From assembly GCA_016296205.1 (NCBI GenBank), contig JAEDJS010000054.1, forward strand, positions 1 to 13,385: 13,385 nucleotides of DNA. The letters are read 5' to 3'. Made by a program: the position numbers and the translations under genes. The notes under the pieces are model-generated. The model was given only the letters and a program-made list of their open reading frames with translations. It was not told the DNA's origin and did not search any database. The stretch's first letter is position 1. Each line of letters begins with the position of its first letter. Positions 1 to 8,055 of the stretch are shown one piece after another. This DNA comes from Treponema sp. Its GTDB lineage: Bacteria; Spirochaetota; Spirochaetia; Treponematales; Treponemataceae.

Positions 1-244
1 CGGTTATGACGGTTTTGGTTGTGTAACCGTTTCGGCTGTTGCCGGAATTATCACCGGCATTGTCATTTTTCTTGTAGCCCAAATGTTCGTCCATTTCGGC
101 ATCAAGAGCCTTTGAATAAAAACGGCTTGTCAGTTTCTTGAGCAAACCGTTTTCTCCTGCTAATTCTTCTGCTGTCATCCCATGGAAGTCAATCTGATCC
201 AGCAACTGGTCGATGACATCTTTTTCTTTTGTTTTGGCCAACAT
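1..244 (-). CDS. IS256-family (Mutator) transposase, N-terminal fragment
   Basis: This is the start of a DDE-type transposase that would cut and rejoin the ends of its own element. Reading leftward from ATG at 244, the frame stays open for 81 codons and runs off the edge, so the catalytic DDE domain is not visible. The family is recognised from residues about 40-75: a helix ending in ALDAEMDEHLGY, then an Asn/Gly-rich stretch with NSGNSRNGYTTKT. This matches the (A)LEAEM-x-HLGY and N-SGNSRNG block near the N-terminus of Mutator transposases. A strong ribosome binding site, AAGGAGG at 251-257, lies 6 bases before the ATG. The gene reads the same way as tmk just upstream, so read-through from tmk could add to its expression. 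Whether the gene is intact cannot be judged here. Confidence 0.85.
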   Translation of the reverse strand, partial: MLAKTKEKDVIDQLLDQIDFHGMTAEELAGENGLLKKLTSRFYSKALDAEMDEHLGYKKNDNAGDNSGNSRNGYTTKTVIT

Positions 245-273
245 TGTACTCCTCCTTAAGAGTATCATATTTG

Positions 274-969
274 TCAGCCATTTACACAGAAAATTTTACA
301 AGGTCGTTCCAGTATGTTTTCCATAATGATTTTTGAGATTTCTTCCCGTGATTTTGTGGCATCAATCAGTACAATCTTCATTTCCGGGTAACTTTCTCTG
401 TAAAAATCCATGATTTCAAGATATTCTTTGCGGGTTTTTGTAAGATATTCAACTGTTTCAAAGATTTCTTTTGCTTCACCACGGCTTTCTACACGTTTAA
501 GGCTTTCTTCTGGAGTTAAGTCAAAGAAAAAAAGAATTTCTGGTAAAGGAAACTGCCCGTTTAAAATCATAGGAATTTCTTTGCCGCAGGAAGCAGACTG
601 ATAGGCCAGACTGGAAAAAATATATCTGTCACTTACAACAAGGTTTCCTTTCTGGCATGATTCCTTAATTCCTTTTATAAGATACTGGCTGTCATTTTTG
701 TCCATTTCTAATGTTCCGCAGATATGTTCATTTCTGTCTGCTGCAAAAAGATAAGCACTGGTAACAGGATCAACTTTTATGCTGCCTTTAAGGATTTCTC
801 TAAGAAATTTTCCTGTGGGACTGCGGGTTGGTTCGGCTGTAATATGTAACTCCCCATTGTTTATTTTGTTTTTAAGATTAGATTTCAGTAAGTTGATTTG
901 AGTAGTTGTTCCGGCTCCATCTATGCCTTCGAATACTACAAAATTTTTTAATAAAGTGGTAAATTCCAT
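274..969 (-). CDS. tmk: Thymidylate kinase with a probable IS-derived C-terminal tail
   Basis: Thymidylate kinase phosphorylates dTMP to dTDP with ATP in the cytoplasm, an essential step of dTTP supply. In the 231-residue form, the P-loop region is FEGIDGAGTTTQ (13-24), EPTRSPTGK is at 46-54, FAADR is at 75-79, the DRY motif with SSLAYQ is at 114-124, and a LID-like Arg/Glu segment ESRGEAKE is at 161-168. The residue that is normally Lys in the Walker A motif is Thr21. The start at 969 was chosen because GGAG (979-982) sits 9 bases upstream. An in-frame ATG at 984 gives 236 residues but has no ribosome binding site and would lie almost at the predicted transcript start. The protein is longer than the usual 205-215 residues. 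The last roughly 11 codons and the stop overlap the terminal-repeat-like DNA, so the native end was probably lost to insertion. Confidence 0.9.
   Translation of the reverse strand: MEFTTLLKNFVVFEGIDGAGTTTQINLLKSNLKNKINNGELHITAEPTRSPTGKFLREILKGSIKVDPVTSAYLFAADRNEHICGTLEMDKNDSQYLIKGIKESCQKGNLVVSDRYIFSSLAYQSASCGKEIPMILNGQFPLPEILFFFDLTPEESLKRVESRGEAKEIFETVEYLTKTRKEYLEIMDFYRESYPEMKIVLIDATKSREEISKIIMENILERPCKIFCVNG
281..310. repeat. Candidate IS256-type terminal inverted repeat (single end)
   Basis: The plus strand carries TTTACACAGAAAATTTTAC from 281, followed by AAGG. On the transposase strand this reads CTTGTAAAATTTTCTGTGTAAA. From family knowledge, many IS256-type elements have ends of the form TGT-AAAATT-TGTGTAAA, placed some tens of bases before the transposase start, as here. 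The partner end is outside the window, so the repeat itself cannot be confirmed. The outer boundary, somewhere near 300-310, is a guess. Confidence 0.5.
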
Positions 970-978
970 TGTGTTTTT

Positions 979-982
979 CTCC
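979..982 (-). promoter_or_regulatory. Ribosome binding site that sets the tmk start
   Basis: On the minus strand GGAG is followed by nine bases and then ATG at 969 (GGAGAAAAACACAATG). No comparable purine-rich site precedes the alternative ATG at 984, where the upstream bases are CGGCATTTT. This favours the 231-residue product. Confidence 0.6.
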
Positions 983-996
983 ATAAAATGCCGAAA

Positions 997-1026
997 ATAT
1001 TATGATTGAGTGCCTATGAAATCCAA
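997..1026 (-). promoter_or_regulatory. Candidate sigma70-type promoter of tmk, overlapping the tamB start
   Basis: On the minus strand TTGGAT (1021-1026) is followed by an 18-base spacer and TAATAT (997-1002), close to the TTGACA and TATAAT consensus. Transcription would begin near 990, leaving a leader of about 20 bases that contains the GGAG site of tmk. The -35 element lies within the first codons of tamB on the opposite strand, so transcription of the two genes may interfere. This is pattern matching only, in AT-rich DNA. Confidence 0.4.
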
Positions 1027-4000
1027 GGTTAAGAAAACCATTGGTATTATTCTATTTTTTCTCATTTTAGCAGCTGGTCTGGCTGTTATTCAGCCTGTTT
1101 ACAAGGGGTTGAGCAGGGCTTTGCGTTCTTTTGAATCAAAAATGCTCACAAAACTTGCAGATCAGACTGGGCTGGGGGTTTCATATTCCTCTCTCTCTCC
1201 CTCTATTTTAACCGGAATTCGCATAAAAAGTATAGATATTTTTGATATTTCCACAGAAAAAAGGATTCTTTCTGTAAAAAATGCAGTCTTAAAATACAGA
1301 ATAACACCACTTTTGAAAGGTGATTTTGAGAATGGTTTTGACACTCTTTTAATTTCTGGTGTTTCTTTTGATTTTGATCCTAAATCTTCTCCGGAAGCAG
1401 CAAAAAAACTTGAAGCTCTCATAACCAATTCAGGTAAAGATGCTGCAAAATCTCAGGCCACTCAATCAATCAGAGAAAAAAATGACCGGGAAGACGTTCA
1501 AATTGTAAAAAGAATCACCCAGACTGTAAAAATGATTGTCGGAACTATTCCAAAAACCGTCAAAATTAAGGATGTAGATGCAAAATTCAAAAATTCCCAG
1601 CTGAATGCTCACGGCAGGATAAAAAATGCACTTTTATTAAGAGATGCTGATTCTTCAGAAATTAATGCCAGTGCTTCCGGATTTTGTATTTCTTCAATTC
1701 CAGGTAGAAAAGAAACAGTAGGTTTTATTTTTGAATCCCAGGGGAAAATTTTACCGGAATTTGCAGGTTCTTCCGCTACATTAACAATTTCTGACTACTA
1801 CAAGGCAGATTATTCATTGAACAAAAACGATTATCTTTTAAGCTTCAATGATTCAAAATTTGTTATCAGGTCTCTGATGAATATAGGCACTTATTCACTT
1901 TATGCAGGACTGGACACAAATTCTGGAGATGCAGATGTAAACATTAAATTCCATAAGTTTGATCCATTTACACTTCTGCGCATAAAAAAGCCTGCCCAAA
2001 TGATTAAAAGTCTTAAAGGTTCCACAATCGACATGAAAGCCAATCTTTCTTACGGGCTGGAAACAAATGATTTAGACTGGAATGTTGATACTTCTGTTTT
2101 TCTTGGCCCAGGAATTGCTCCCTCTGGACAGACAGTTTCTCTTGATGCCATGGGGAACAACTCAATGATAAAGGTTAAAAGTTTGAATGGAAGCGGAAGC
2201 ATTGCAGACTTGGATTTTAACGGCAGCTTGATTTTTAATCCTCTTGAACCTACAGGTTTTCTTGATGTTCAGAAATTTATTCTGCCAAACGGGAAAAAAA
2301 TAAGCGGCCAGATGTTCCTTGATAAGACTGCAACTGGAATCATGGGGTTTATTCCTGAATTGTTCCTGGAAGATAAAACTTTTACAGCTGTTCAGCTTGA
2401 TGCTTATCCAAAGGAAAATTCCTGGGACTTTTTATTCAGTGTAGATGATTATTCCCACATTTCCTATGGTGAACCAGGGCATATTGAAATTTCCGGAAGT
2501 TACAATACTGGCAAAAAACAGTATCTTCAGGCCAGTGTTTCAATAAGAAGCCTCTTCCTTGATTCTGTACTGGAAGCGGCTGCAATTTTTGTTCCAGAAG
2601 AAAATGCCGGTGGAATAATGAGTATGGCAAAAAGTCTTGAACCATTTCTGTTCACTAATGAACTTTATGTTTCTACAGATTTTAAAAGCATTTCGTTTAA
2701 TTCTCCTTATTCGGTTCTGGCAAATACTACCCAGGAACGTCAGCTTCTGCTTCTTTCTTTTGACGGTAACGAATCTAGTGTTCAGATAAGCAATCTGGAT
2801 CTGATTTTTAATGATTATGTTTTAAATGCAAAACTTGGAGCAGATTTAAATCTTCCTGAACAGCAGGCAATGTTCAATTCGGCCCTTACTTTTAACTCAA
2901 TTCCTTATAACATTTATGGTGATTTTTCTAATAACTGGTTAAGTGTTACAGGTGATTACGGACTGGAACTGGCTGTTAATTTTGGCAAAATCATTACCGG
3001 AAGAATGCAGCTTGTAGATCTTCCAGTTGATTTAAACGGCTTTATGCTTTCACTTTCCACAGAACTTGCATTAATTTATGGGGAACAGCAGGGCCTTGAT
3101 CTAAGTATTGAAGCTTTTGATGTTCAGGAATTGTCAAATGTTACAAAAATTCAGCCTCATATTGCTTTTTCCGGTCATGTTACCCATAAAGGTGTTGCTC
3201 TTTCTTCATTAAACTATACAGATTCACTTTCGGAACTTTCCGGCAGTGGTGGTGCGTTATGGAACTTTGACGAAGGAATTTTTAAAAGTCTGAATGCAGA
3301 AATCAAAATGTCCAGTGTATTAAGCAAGGAAAATATTTCAATTCAGGCAAATTTCAATAATCCCATGGGTGTTCCTGTTTCCGGCGATGTTCTGATGACA
3401 GATTGTTTTTATACTCTTACTGCAGATATTGATTCATTCCCTGTTGGAAGATTTATCCCAGGCCAGTTTGCAGATGATACATTCAGTGCAACAATTACAG
3501 CCAGTGGTACTTTTGAAAATCCTTTTGTGATGGCAGACATTCCAGAATTTTCAATGCAGTTGAATGGAACTCCACTGGTCGCCAAAGCAACTGCAACTCT
3601 GGAAGGCAGAACAGTTAATATTAATAGGGGCCATGTTGAATGGAACGGAATGTTTGCAGAAAACTTCAATGCAGAATTCGATTTGGAAAAATTCCGGGGC
3701 GATGCAGAAACTTTATTCAAACTGGGGCAAAATGGAAGCATTCTTTCTGTGCCTTTAAATGCAAAATTCAGCATGGAAGGAGATAAAAAAGATTCTTTTG
3801 TGCTTGATGCAAATGCGGGCAAAATTAACAGTTCTCTTTTTAATCTTGATATTCCTGTAAAAATTACGGCAGTTCATACTCAGGGGCGAACCGATCTCCT
3901 TTCTAATAAGGAACTTGGCTTTAATGGTTTTATTCTTGACGACGGAACTATGAAGTTTGCAGTAACAAAAGATAAACCAGTTAACTTTACCGTAGAAGGA

Positions 4001-5503
4001 AAAAGTACGGGGCCTTATATTGATCTGGCTGTAACAGACGTTTATGCTGATCTTTCACGGCTTTCCGAGATTATGAAAAGTCCTCTGTTCAATATTTATA
4101 AGGGAATTTTATTTGGTTCTCTTACAATCAGTGGTTCCAATACAGACCCGGATCTGGACGGACAGTTTTCTATTGATGATTTTGATTTTAACCTGCCTGA
4201 TTATATTCCAGACAGGCTTTCTACTCGTCAGTTCCAGGTTATCTTTAATCAGGATGAAATTTCTGTTCCCGCTACAACTTTTGACATTAAAGATACATAT
4301 CTGGAATTAAGTGCTTTTATTGTTCTTGACAGATGGATGCTTGATCAGATGAACATTAAAATTCTGTCTGGTGATACAAGGGGAATCCCAGTTGATGTTA
4401 AAGTTCCGCTGATGAGGTTTAAAGGCGAAATTGGAATTGATACAAATGTTTCAATTTCTCCTGATTCTGTTGATGTTAACGGAAATATTGCGCTTAAAAA
4501 CAGCCAGATTTCTGCTCTTACAAATTCAGGAGCAACAGTTGATTATTCTTCTCTTTTTGCAAAGCCTAAATCATCTCCTGTTCAATCATCGTCTGGGGGA
4601 AACAAAGGTGCGTCTTCCAGTTCAGATGTAAGAGTTTCTTTGAAGCTTCTTGTTGGTTCTAAGGTACAGTTTGTTATTAACCCTATTCTTAGAGGCCTTG
4701 TAGCTCCAAATACTCCAATTCAATTTAATCTGGACACTTCAGAAGAAACCTGGAACCTTAAAGGCGATATTGTTCTTAGAGGTGGAGAAGTGAACTATCT
4801 TAACAGAAACTTCTATTTAAAAGAGGGTAGAATCAACCTTAACGAAACACAGGATTCCTTTGATCCAAACATTACTGTCCGTGCAGAAACTCGTGAACGT
4901 GACGAAGACGGAAACAATGTTACAATTACATTAAGCGCCATCCGTCAGAATGTATCAAAATTTAACCCGGTATTTACATCAAGTCCGGCTAAATCAGAAA
5001 ACGAAATTATGAGCCTTTTGGGACAACTTGTTACGGGAGACAGCGATAACGTGGGAAATTTCCTTCTGGCAGTTGGTGATTACGGCGTTCAGGTTACTGT
5101 TTTGAGAAAAATAGAAAATGCATTGCGTGATTTGTTGAATTTTGATATATTTTCTATTAGAACTATGGTTCTTCAGAATGCAGTTAAACAGGGTCTTGGA
5201 ATGAATAAAAATCCTGGAAATACGCCTTCTGTTGGTAACTATTTTGATAATTCAACTGTTTATATAGGTAAATACTTTGGAAGTTCTTTGTATGCCGACG
5301 CTCTTTTGCAGTGGACATATGATGAAGCTAAAGCCACAAGAGATGGTTCTTCCCAGGGACTTGTTTTCCAGCCGGAACTTGGTTTTGAGCTTTCTTCACC
5401 GTTTGCCAATATCCGCTGGAATTTTGCCCCTGATCTGGGAGCCCTGCAGAATTCCTGGGTGCCTGCTACATCGGTAACTCTTTCCTGGCGATTTACTTTC
5501 TAG
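1016..5503 (+). CDS. tamB: TamB-like translocation and assembly module protein (AsmA-like/DUF490)
   Basis: TamB proteins are inner-membrane-anchored, very long beta-rich proteins that span the periplasm. They assist outer-membrane protein assembly or lipid transfer. In spirochaetes lacking TamA they are thought to work with BamA. The 1495-residue product has a Lys-rich start, one membrane anchor (about 8-26), an AsmA-like N-terminal region (about 45-125), a long beta-repeat middle, and a TamB C-terminal domain (roughly 1060-1495). That domain contains LRGGEVNYLNRNFYLKEG, DPNITVRAETRERDEDG and FTSSPAKSENEIMSLLGQ, and it ends in the aromatic strand TLSWRFTF. A Ser-rich linker (about 1183-1203) interrupts the C-terminal part. 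ATG at 1016 was preferred over in-frame GTG at 1010 because it leads directly into the anchor; a weak GAG lies at 1008-1010. A TAAAAT at 984-989 could be its -10 box, but no good -35 was seen. Family assignment is firm; partners are inferred. Confidence 0.88.
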   Translation: MKSKVKKTIGIILFFLILAAGLAVIQPVYKGLSRALRSFESKMLTKLADQTGLGVSYSSLSPSILTGIRIKSIDIFDISTEKRILSVKNAVLKYRITPLLKGDFENGFDTLLISGVSFDFDPKSSPEAAKKLEALITNSGKDAAKSQATQSIREKNDREDVQIVKRITQTVKMIVGTIPKTVKIKDVDAKFKNSQLNAHGRIKNALLLRDADSSEINASASGFCISSIPGRKETVGFIFESQGKILPEFAGSSATLTISDYYKADYSLNKNDYLLSFNDSKFVIRSLMNIGTYSLYAGLDTNSGDADVNIKFHKFDPFTLLRIKKPAQMIKSLKGSTIDMKANLSYGLETNDLDWNVDTSVFLGPGIAPSGQTVSLDAMGNNSMIKVKSLNGSGSIADLDFNGSLIFNPLEPTGFLDVQKFILPNGKKISGQMFLDKTATGIMGFIPELFLEDKTFTAVQLDAYPKENSWDFLFSVDDYSHISYGEPGHIEISGSYNTGKKQYLQASVSIRSLFLDSVLEAAAIFVPEENAGGIMSMAKSLEPFLFTNELYVSTDFKSISFNSPYSVLANTTQERQLLLLSFDGNESSVQISNLDLIFNDYVLNAKLGADLNLPEQQAMFNSALTFNSIPYNIYGDFSNNWLSVTGDYGLELAVNFGKIITGRMQLVDLPVDLNGFMLSLSTELALIYGEQQGLDLSIEAFDVQELSNVTKIQPHIAFSGHVTHKGVALSSLNYTDSLSELSGSGGALWNFDEGIFKSLNAEIKMSSVLSKENISIQANFNNPMGVPVSGDVLMTDCFYTLTADIDSFPVGRFIPGQFADDTFSATITASGTFENPFVMADIPEFSMQLNGTPLVAKATATLEGRTVNINRGHVEWNGMFAENFNAEFDLEKFRGDAETLFKLGQNGSILSVPLNAKFSMEGDKKDSFVLDANAGKINSSLFNLDIPVKITAVHTQGRTDLLSNKELGFNGFILDDGTMKFAVTKDKPVNFTVEGKSTGPYIDLAVTDVYADLSRLSEIMKSPLFNIYKGILFGSLTISGSNTDPDLDGQFSIDDFDFNLPDYIPDRLSTRQFQVIFNQDEISVPATTFDIKDTYLELSAFIVLDRWMLDQMNIKILSGDTRGIPVDVKVPLMRFKGEIGIDTNVSISPDSVDVNGNIALKNSQISALTNSGATVDYSSLFAKPKSSPVQSSSGGNKGASSSSDVRVSLKLLVGSKVQFVINPILRGLVAPNTPIQFNLDTSEETWNLKGDIVLRGGEVNYLNRNFYLKEGRINLNETQDSFDPNITVRAETRERDEDGNNVTITLSAIRQNVSKFNPVFTSSPAKSENEIMSLLGQLVTGDSDNVGNFLLAVGDYGVQVTVLRKIENALRDLLNFDIFSIRTMVLQNAVKQGLGMNKNPGNTPSVGNYFDNSTVYIGKYFGSSLYADALLQWTYDEAKATRDGSSQGLVFQPELGFELSSPFANIRWNFAPDLGALQNSWVPATSVTLSWRFTF

Positions 5504-5552
5504 TTTTTTATTATAAACAAAATGTAATTGATTACTAAAATTTTAATATTAC

Positions 5553-5559
5553 AGAGGAA
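5553..5559 (+). promoter_or_regulatory. Ribosome binding site that sets the bamA start
   Basis: AGAGGAA lies 4 bases before ATG 5564. The longer frame back to TTG 5528 has no such site, and its extra 12 residues would precede the signal peptide. The start at 5564 is therefore preferred. Confidence 0.65.
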
Positions 5560-5563
5560 TAAA

Positions 5564-8044
5564 ATGCGTAATTTGCGCCCGTCATGTTTTAAAAAAGTTT
5601 GTATGTTGATTGCTGTACTTTTCTGCTCAGCATTGATTTTTGCCCAGCCTTCTGACGACTGGTATTATGGCAAACCAATTAAGTCTGTTTCTTTTACAGG
5701 ACTTAGTGCAGTTAAAAATTCTGATGTAGAGTCTATTGTTAACGCTTTTGTTTCAAAGCCTTTTGATGATGAAGTATTCAGTGATCTTATTAACCGTATT
5801 TACGCCCTCGATTTTTTTGAAGATATTACACCTCAGGCAATTCCAGGGGATTCAAAATATAGTACTGTTGTAATTAAATTTGACGTTGTAGAAAAACCAT
5901 TTGTTACAAAACTTTCAATTGTTGGAAATCATCAGGTAAGAAATCAGGAACTTCTGGAAACTATTACTGTTAAAGAAAAAGAAATTTTCAATAAATCAAA
6001 ACTTCTTGTTGATGAAAGAGCTCTTCGTGATAAATATCTGGAAAAAGGTTTTACAGCGATTAAAGTAAATTCAGAATATAAAGAAGTTCAGGATGGAGTT
6101 GAAGTTTTCTATTATATTGATGAAGGAAATGCAACTGTAATCAATCACATTTATTTCCAGGGAAACAATGTTGTAACAAGCAAAACTCTTCAGAAAAAAC
6201 TCACTTTAAAAGAAGCAAAATTCCTGACTAAAGGTGCCTTCCAGGAAAGTGCCCTTGAAACCGATAAAATGGCAATTACTGCATATTATCAGAACCGTGG
6301 TTTTATTGATGCAAAGGTTACTGATGTAATTCGTTCCACAAGCTACAATACAGAAAAGGGTCGCCAGGAAATGACACTTACATTTGTTATTTCAGAAGGA
6401 AACCAGTGGAACTATGGTGGAATTAACATTAGCGGAAATAAAGTTTTTGACACAGATACTCTTGTTAATCTTGTAAAAATTCGCCAGGGAACAATTTTTA
6501 ATCAGGCAAAATTTCAAGAAGGAATTCTTGCCATCAGTGATTTATATTTTGAAAACGGTTATACATCAAACAGATTTATTCCAGTTGAGCATAAAGATCT
6601 TGATTCAAAAGTAATTTCCTATGATCTTCAGATAGAAGAAAACAAACGCAGTCATATAGAAAGCATTGTTATTAAGGGAAATGACAAAACAAAAGATTTT
6701 GTAATTCTCCGGGAACTTCCTGTAGAAACCGGTGATATTTTTTCAAAGAAGAAAATCACAAACGGTCTTCGTAACCTTTATAATCTCCAGTTCTTTAGCG
6801 CAGTTGTTCCAGATGTAATGCCTGGTACAGAAGAAAATCTTGTTGAACTTGTCCTAAACGTAGAAGAACAGAGTACTACAACTCTTGAATTTGGTCTTAC
6901 CTTTAGTGGTGTTACAGATCCAGACCAGCTTCCTGTAAGCCTTTACATTAAATGGCAGGATTCAAACCTTTTTGGAGAAGGAAAACAGGTTTCTGCCAGT
7001 GGTGCTCTTTCTACAAACGAACAGTCTGTTGGTGTAAGTTATGGTTCTAACTGGCTTTGGGGGCTCCCGATTTCTACATCCCTTTCTTTTAACTACAGTC
7101 ATTCAAATAATTATGCATTAAGAAATAAATACATGCAGGATGGAACATACGATGATTCTTCATACTATATGCAGTACGAACAGAATGCATTTTCTTTAAG
7201 TGCATCTCTTGGTCACCGATGGACTCCAAACTTTGCAATCTTAACACTGGCCGGTGGTATTTCTGGAAGTCTTATTAACAACATTTATGATTCAAGTTTG
7301 TTTATTCCTATTGATTACACAGTAAGTCAGTACAATAATAACTGGGCTCCAAAAAATTCGATTTATACTTCGTTTAGTATGGACGGCCGTAACGTAAATT
7401 ATGATGCTTCAAAAGGATGGTTTGCAAGCCAGAGATTTGCATGGTTTGGTCTTGTTCCACAGGGCGTGCTGAGCTTTATTGATCCTCTCTGGGGAGAAAC
7501 AGAATTCTATCTTAGAAGTGATACAAAAGGTGAATTGTATTTTACTTTGTTTGATCATGAATTTAGCGAAAATTATTCACTTAAACTTGTTCTCATGCTT
7601 TATTCTGGTTTTGCAATGCAGCTTCCAATCCCAGGTTCATCAATTGGCGATACAAACAAGCTTTACATCGACGGTATGTTTAATGGCCGGGGATGGTCTG
7701 TTTACAATACAGTAAAAGGTATGGCAAGCTGGAGCAATATTGCCGAACTTAGACTTCCTGTAGTTCCAGGTGCTCTTTCTCTTGATTTGTTCATGGATGC
7801 AGTAACAGTTAAAAAAGATGTTTCTGCACTGTTTAGCGACCTGGGAAATAAAAACGACTGGTACTTTAGCTTTGGTCCTAGTCTTAGATTTACAATTCCT
7901 CAGTTCCCATTGCGTTTTATTTTTGCCAATACATTTAAGTTTGACGACAATGGCATTTCCTTCTGTGACAAATACGGAAACGGTGGCCAGGAATGGTGGA
8001 AGAACTGGAATTTTGTTTTGAGCTTTAACATTACTAATAAATAA
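5564..8044 (+). CDS. bamA: BamA, outer-membrane beta-barrel assembly protein
   Basis: BamA is the core of the BAM complex and folds and inserts beta-barrel proteins into the outer membrane. The 826-residue product starts with a signal peptide (Lys/Arg-rich start, hydrophobic 13-26, likely cleavage after IFA at 27). Five POTRA-type repeats follow, at about 36-110, 111-187, 188-278, 279-360 and 361-436, each with the beta-alpha-alpha-beta-beta look and a conserved GN or G turn (for example IVGNHQV, ISGNKVF, IKGNDKT). The rest is a 16-strand-type barrel (about 437-826). NGRGW (Arg709 to Trp711) matches the conserved RG-aromatic motif of loop 6. The C-terminus FVLSFNITNK resembles the E. coli BamA end FQFNIGKTW, a beta-signal with a few trailing residues. 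It lies 60 bases after tamB, and its stop codon overlaps the skp ribosome binding site. The ortholog in T. pallidum is TP0326 (Tp92), from memory. Confidence 0.95.
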   Translation: MRNLRPSCFKKVCMLIAVLFCSALIFAQPSDDWYYGKPIKSVSFTGLSAVKNSDVESIVNAFVSKPFDDEVFSDLINRIYALDFFEDITPQAIPGDSKYSTVVIKFDVVEKPFVTKLSIVGNHQVRNQELLETITVKEKEIFNKSKLLVDERALRDKYLEKGFTAIKVNSEYKEVQDGVEVFYYIDEGNATVINHIYFQGNNVVTSKTLQKKLTLKEAKFLTKGAFQESALETDKMAITAYYQNRGFIDAKVTDVIRSTSYNTEKGRQEMTLTFVISEGNQWNYGGINISGNKVFDTDTLVNLVKIRQGTIFNQAKFQEGILAISDLYFENGYTSNRFIPVEHKDLDSKVISYDLQIEENKRSHIESIVIKGNDKTKDFVILRELPVETGDIFSKKKITNGLRNLYNLQFFSAVVPDVMPGTEENLVELVLNVEEQSTTTLEFGLTFSGVTDPDQLPVSLYIKWQDSNLFGEGKQVSASGALSTNEQSVGVSYGSNWLWGLPISTSLSFNYSHSNNYALRNKYMQDGTYDDSSYYMQYEQNAFSLSASLGHRWTPNFAILTLAGGISGSLINNIYDSSLFIPIDYTVSQYNNNWAPKNSIYTSFSMDGRNVNYDASKGWFASQRFAWFGLVPQGVLSFIDPLWGETEFYLRSDTKGELYFTLFDHEFSENYSLKLVLMLYSGFAMQLPIPGSSIGDTNKLYIDGMFNGRGWSVYNTVKGMASWSNIAELRLPVVPGALSLDLFMDAVTVKKDVSALFSDLGNKNDWYFSFGPSLRFTIPQFPLRFIFANTFKFDDNGISFCDKYGNGGQEWWKNWNFVLSFNITNK

Positions 8045-8055
8045 GGAGATATTTT

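Larger units (their letters stand above)
1..310 (-). mobile_element. IS256/Mutator-family insertion sequence, one end only
   Basis: The left edge holds the transposase-start end of an insertion sequence that continues beyond position 1. Two things show this: an 81-codon N-terminal fragment of an IS256-type transposase (1-244), and an AT-rich, terminal-repeat-like sequence about 40-65 bases upstream of its start (281-310). GC over 1-244 is about 44% by hand count, against about 36% in 301-420, which fits acquired DNA. The right-hand limit of 310 is an estimate. It could lie a few bases either way because the second end and any target-site duplication are outside the window. Confidence 0.72.

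Noticed and set aside
271..299. Outward-facing promoter from the IS end (TTGTCA at 271-276, TTTTAC at 294-299)
   Set aside because: The -10 match is poor and transcription would run antisense through tmk; not supportable.
1162..1428. 88-codon minus-strand open frame near the tamB start
   Set aside because: It is antisense to the AsmA-like region of tamB, with no family features; treated as a chance frame.
3409..3822. 137-codon open frame on the minus strand inside tamB
   Set aside because: It lies entirely within a clear tamB coding region, its product shows no recognisable motif, and it has no independent context. It is a shadow of the plus-strand gene.
5504..5563. Possible promoter in the tamB-bamA gap (TATAAA at 5512-5517, TAATAT at 5544-5549)
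   Set aside because: Neither box has an acceptable -35 element 16-18 bases upstream, and such boxes arise easily in AT-rich DNA.
5528..5563. Longer BamA start at TTG 5528
   Set aside because: It has no ribosome binding site and adds 12 residues ahead of a normal signal peptide, whereas ATG 5564 has AGAGGAA at proper spacing.
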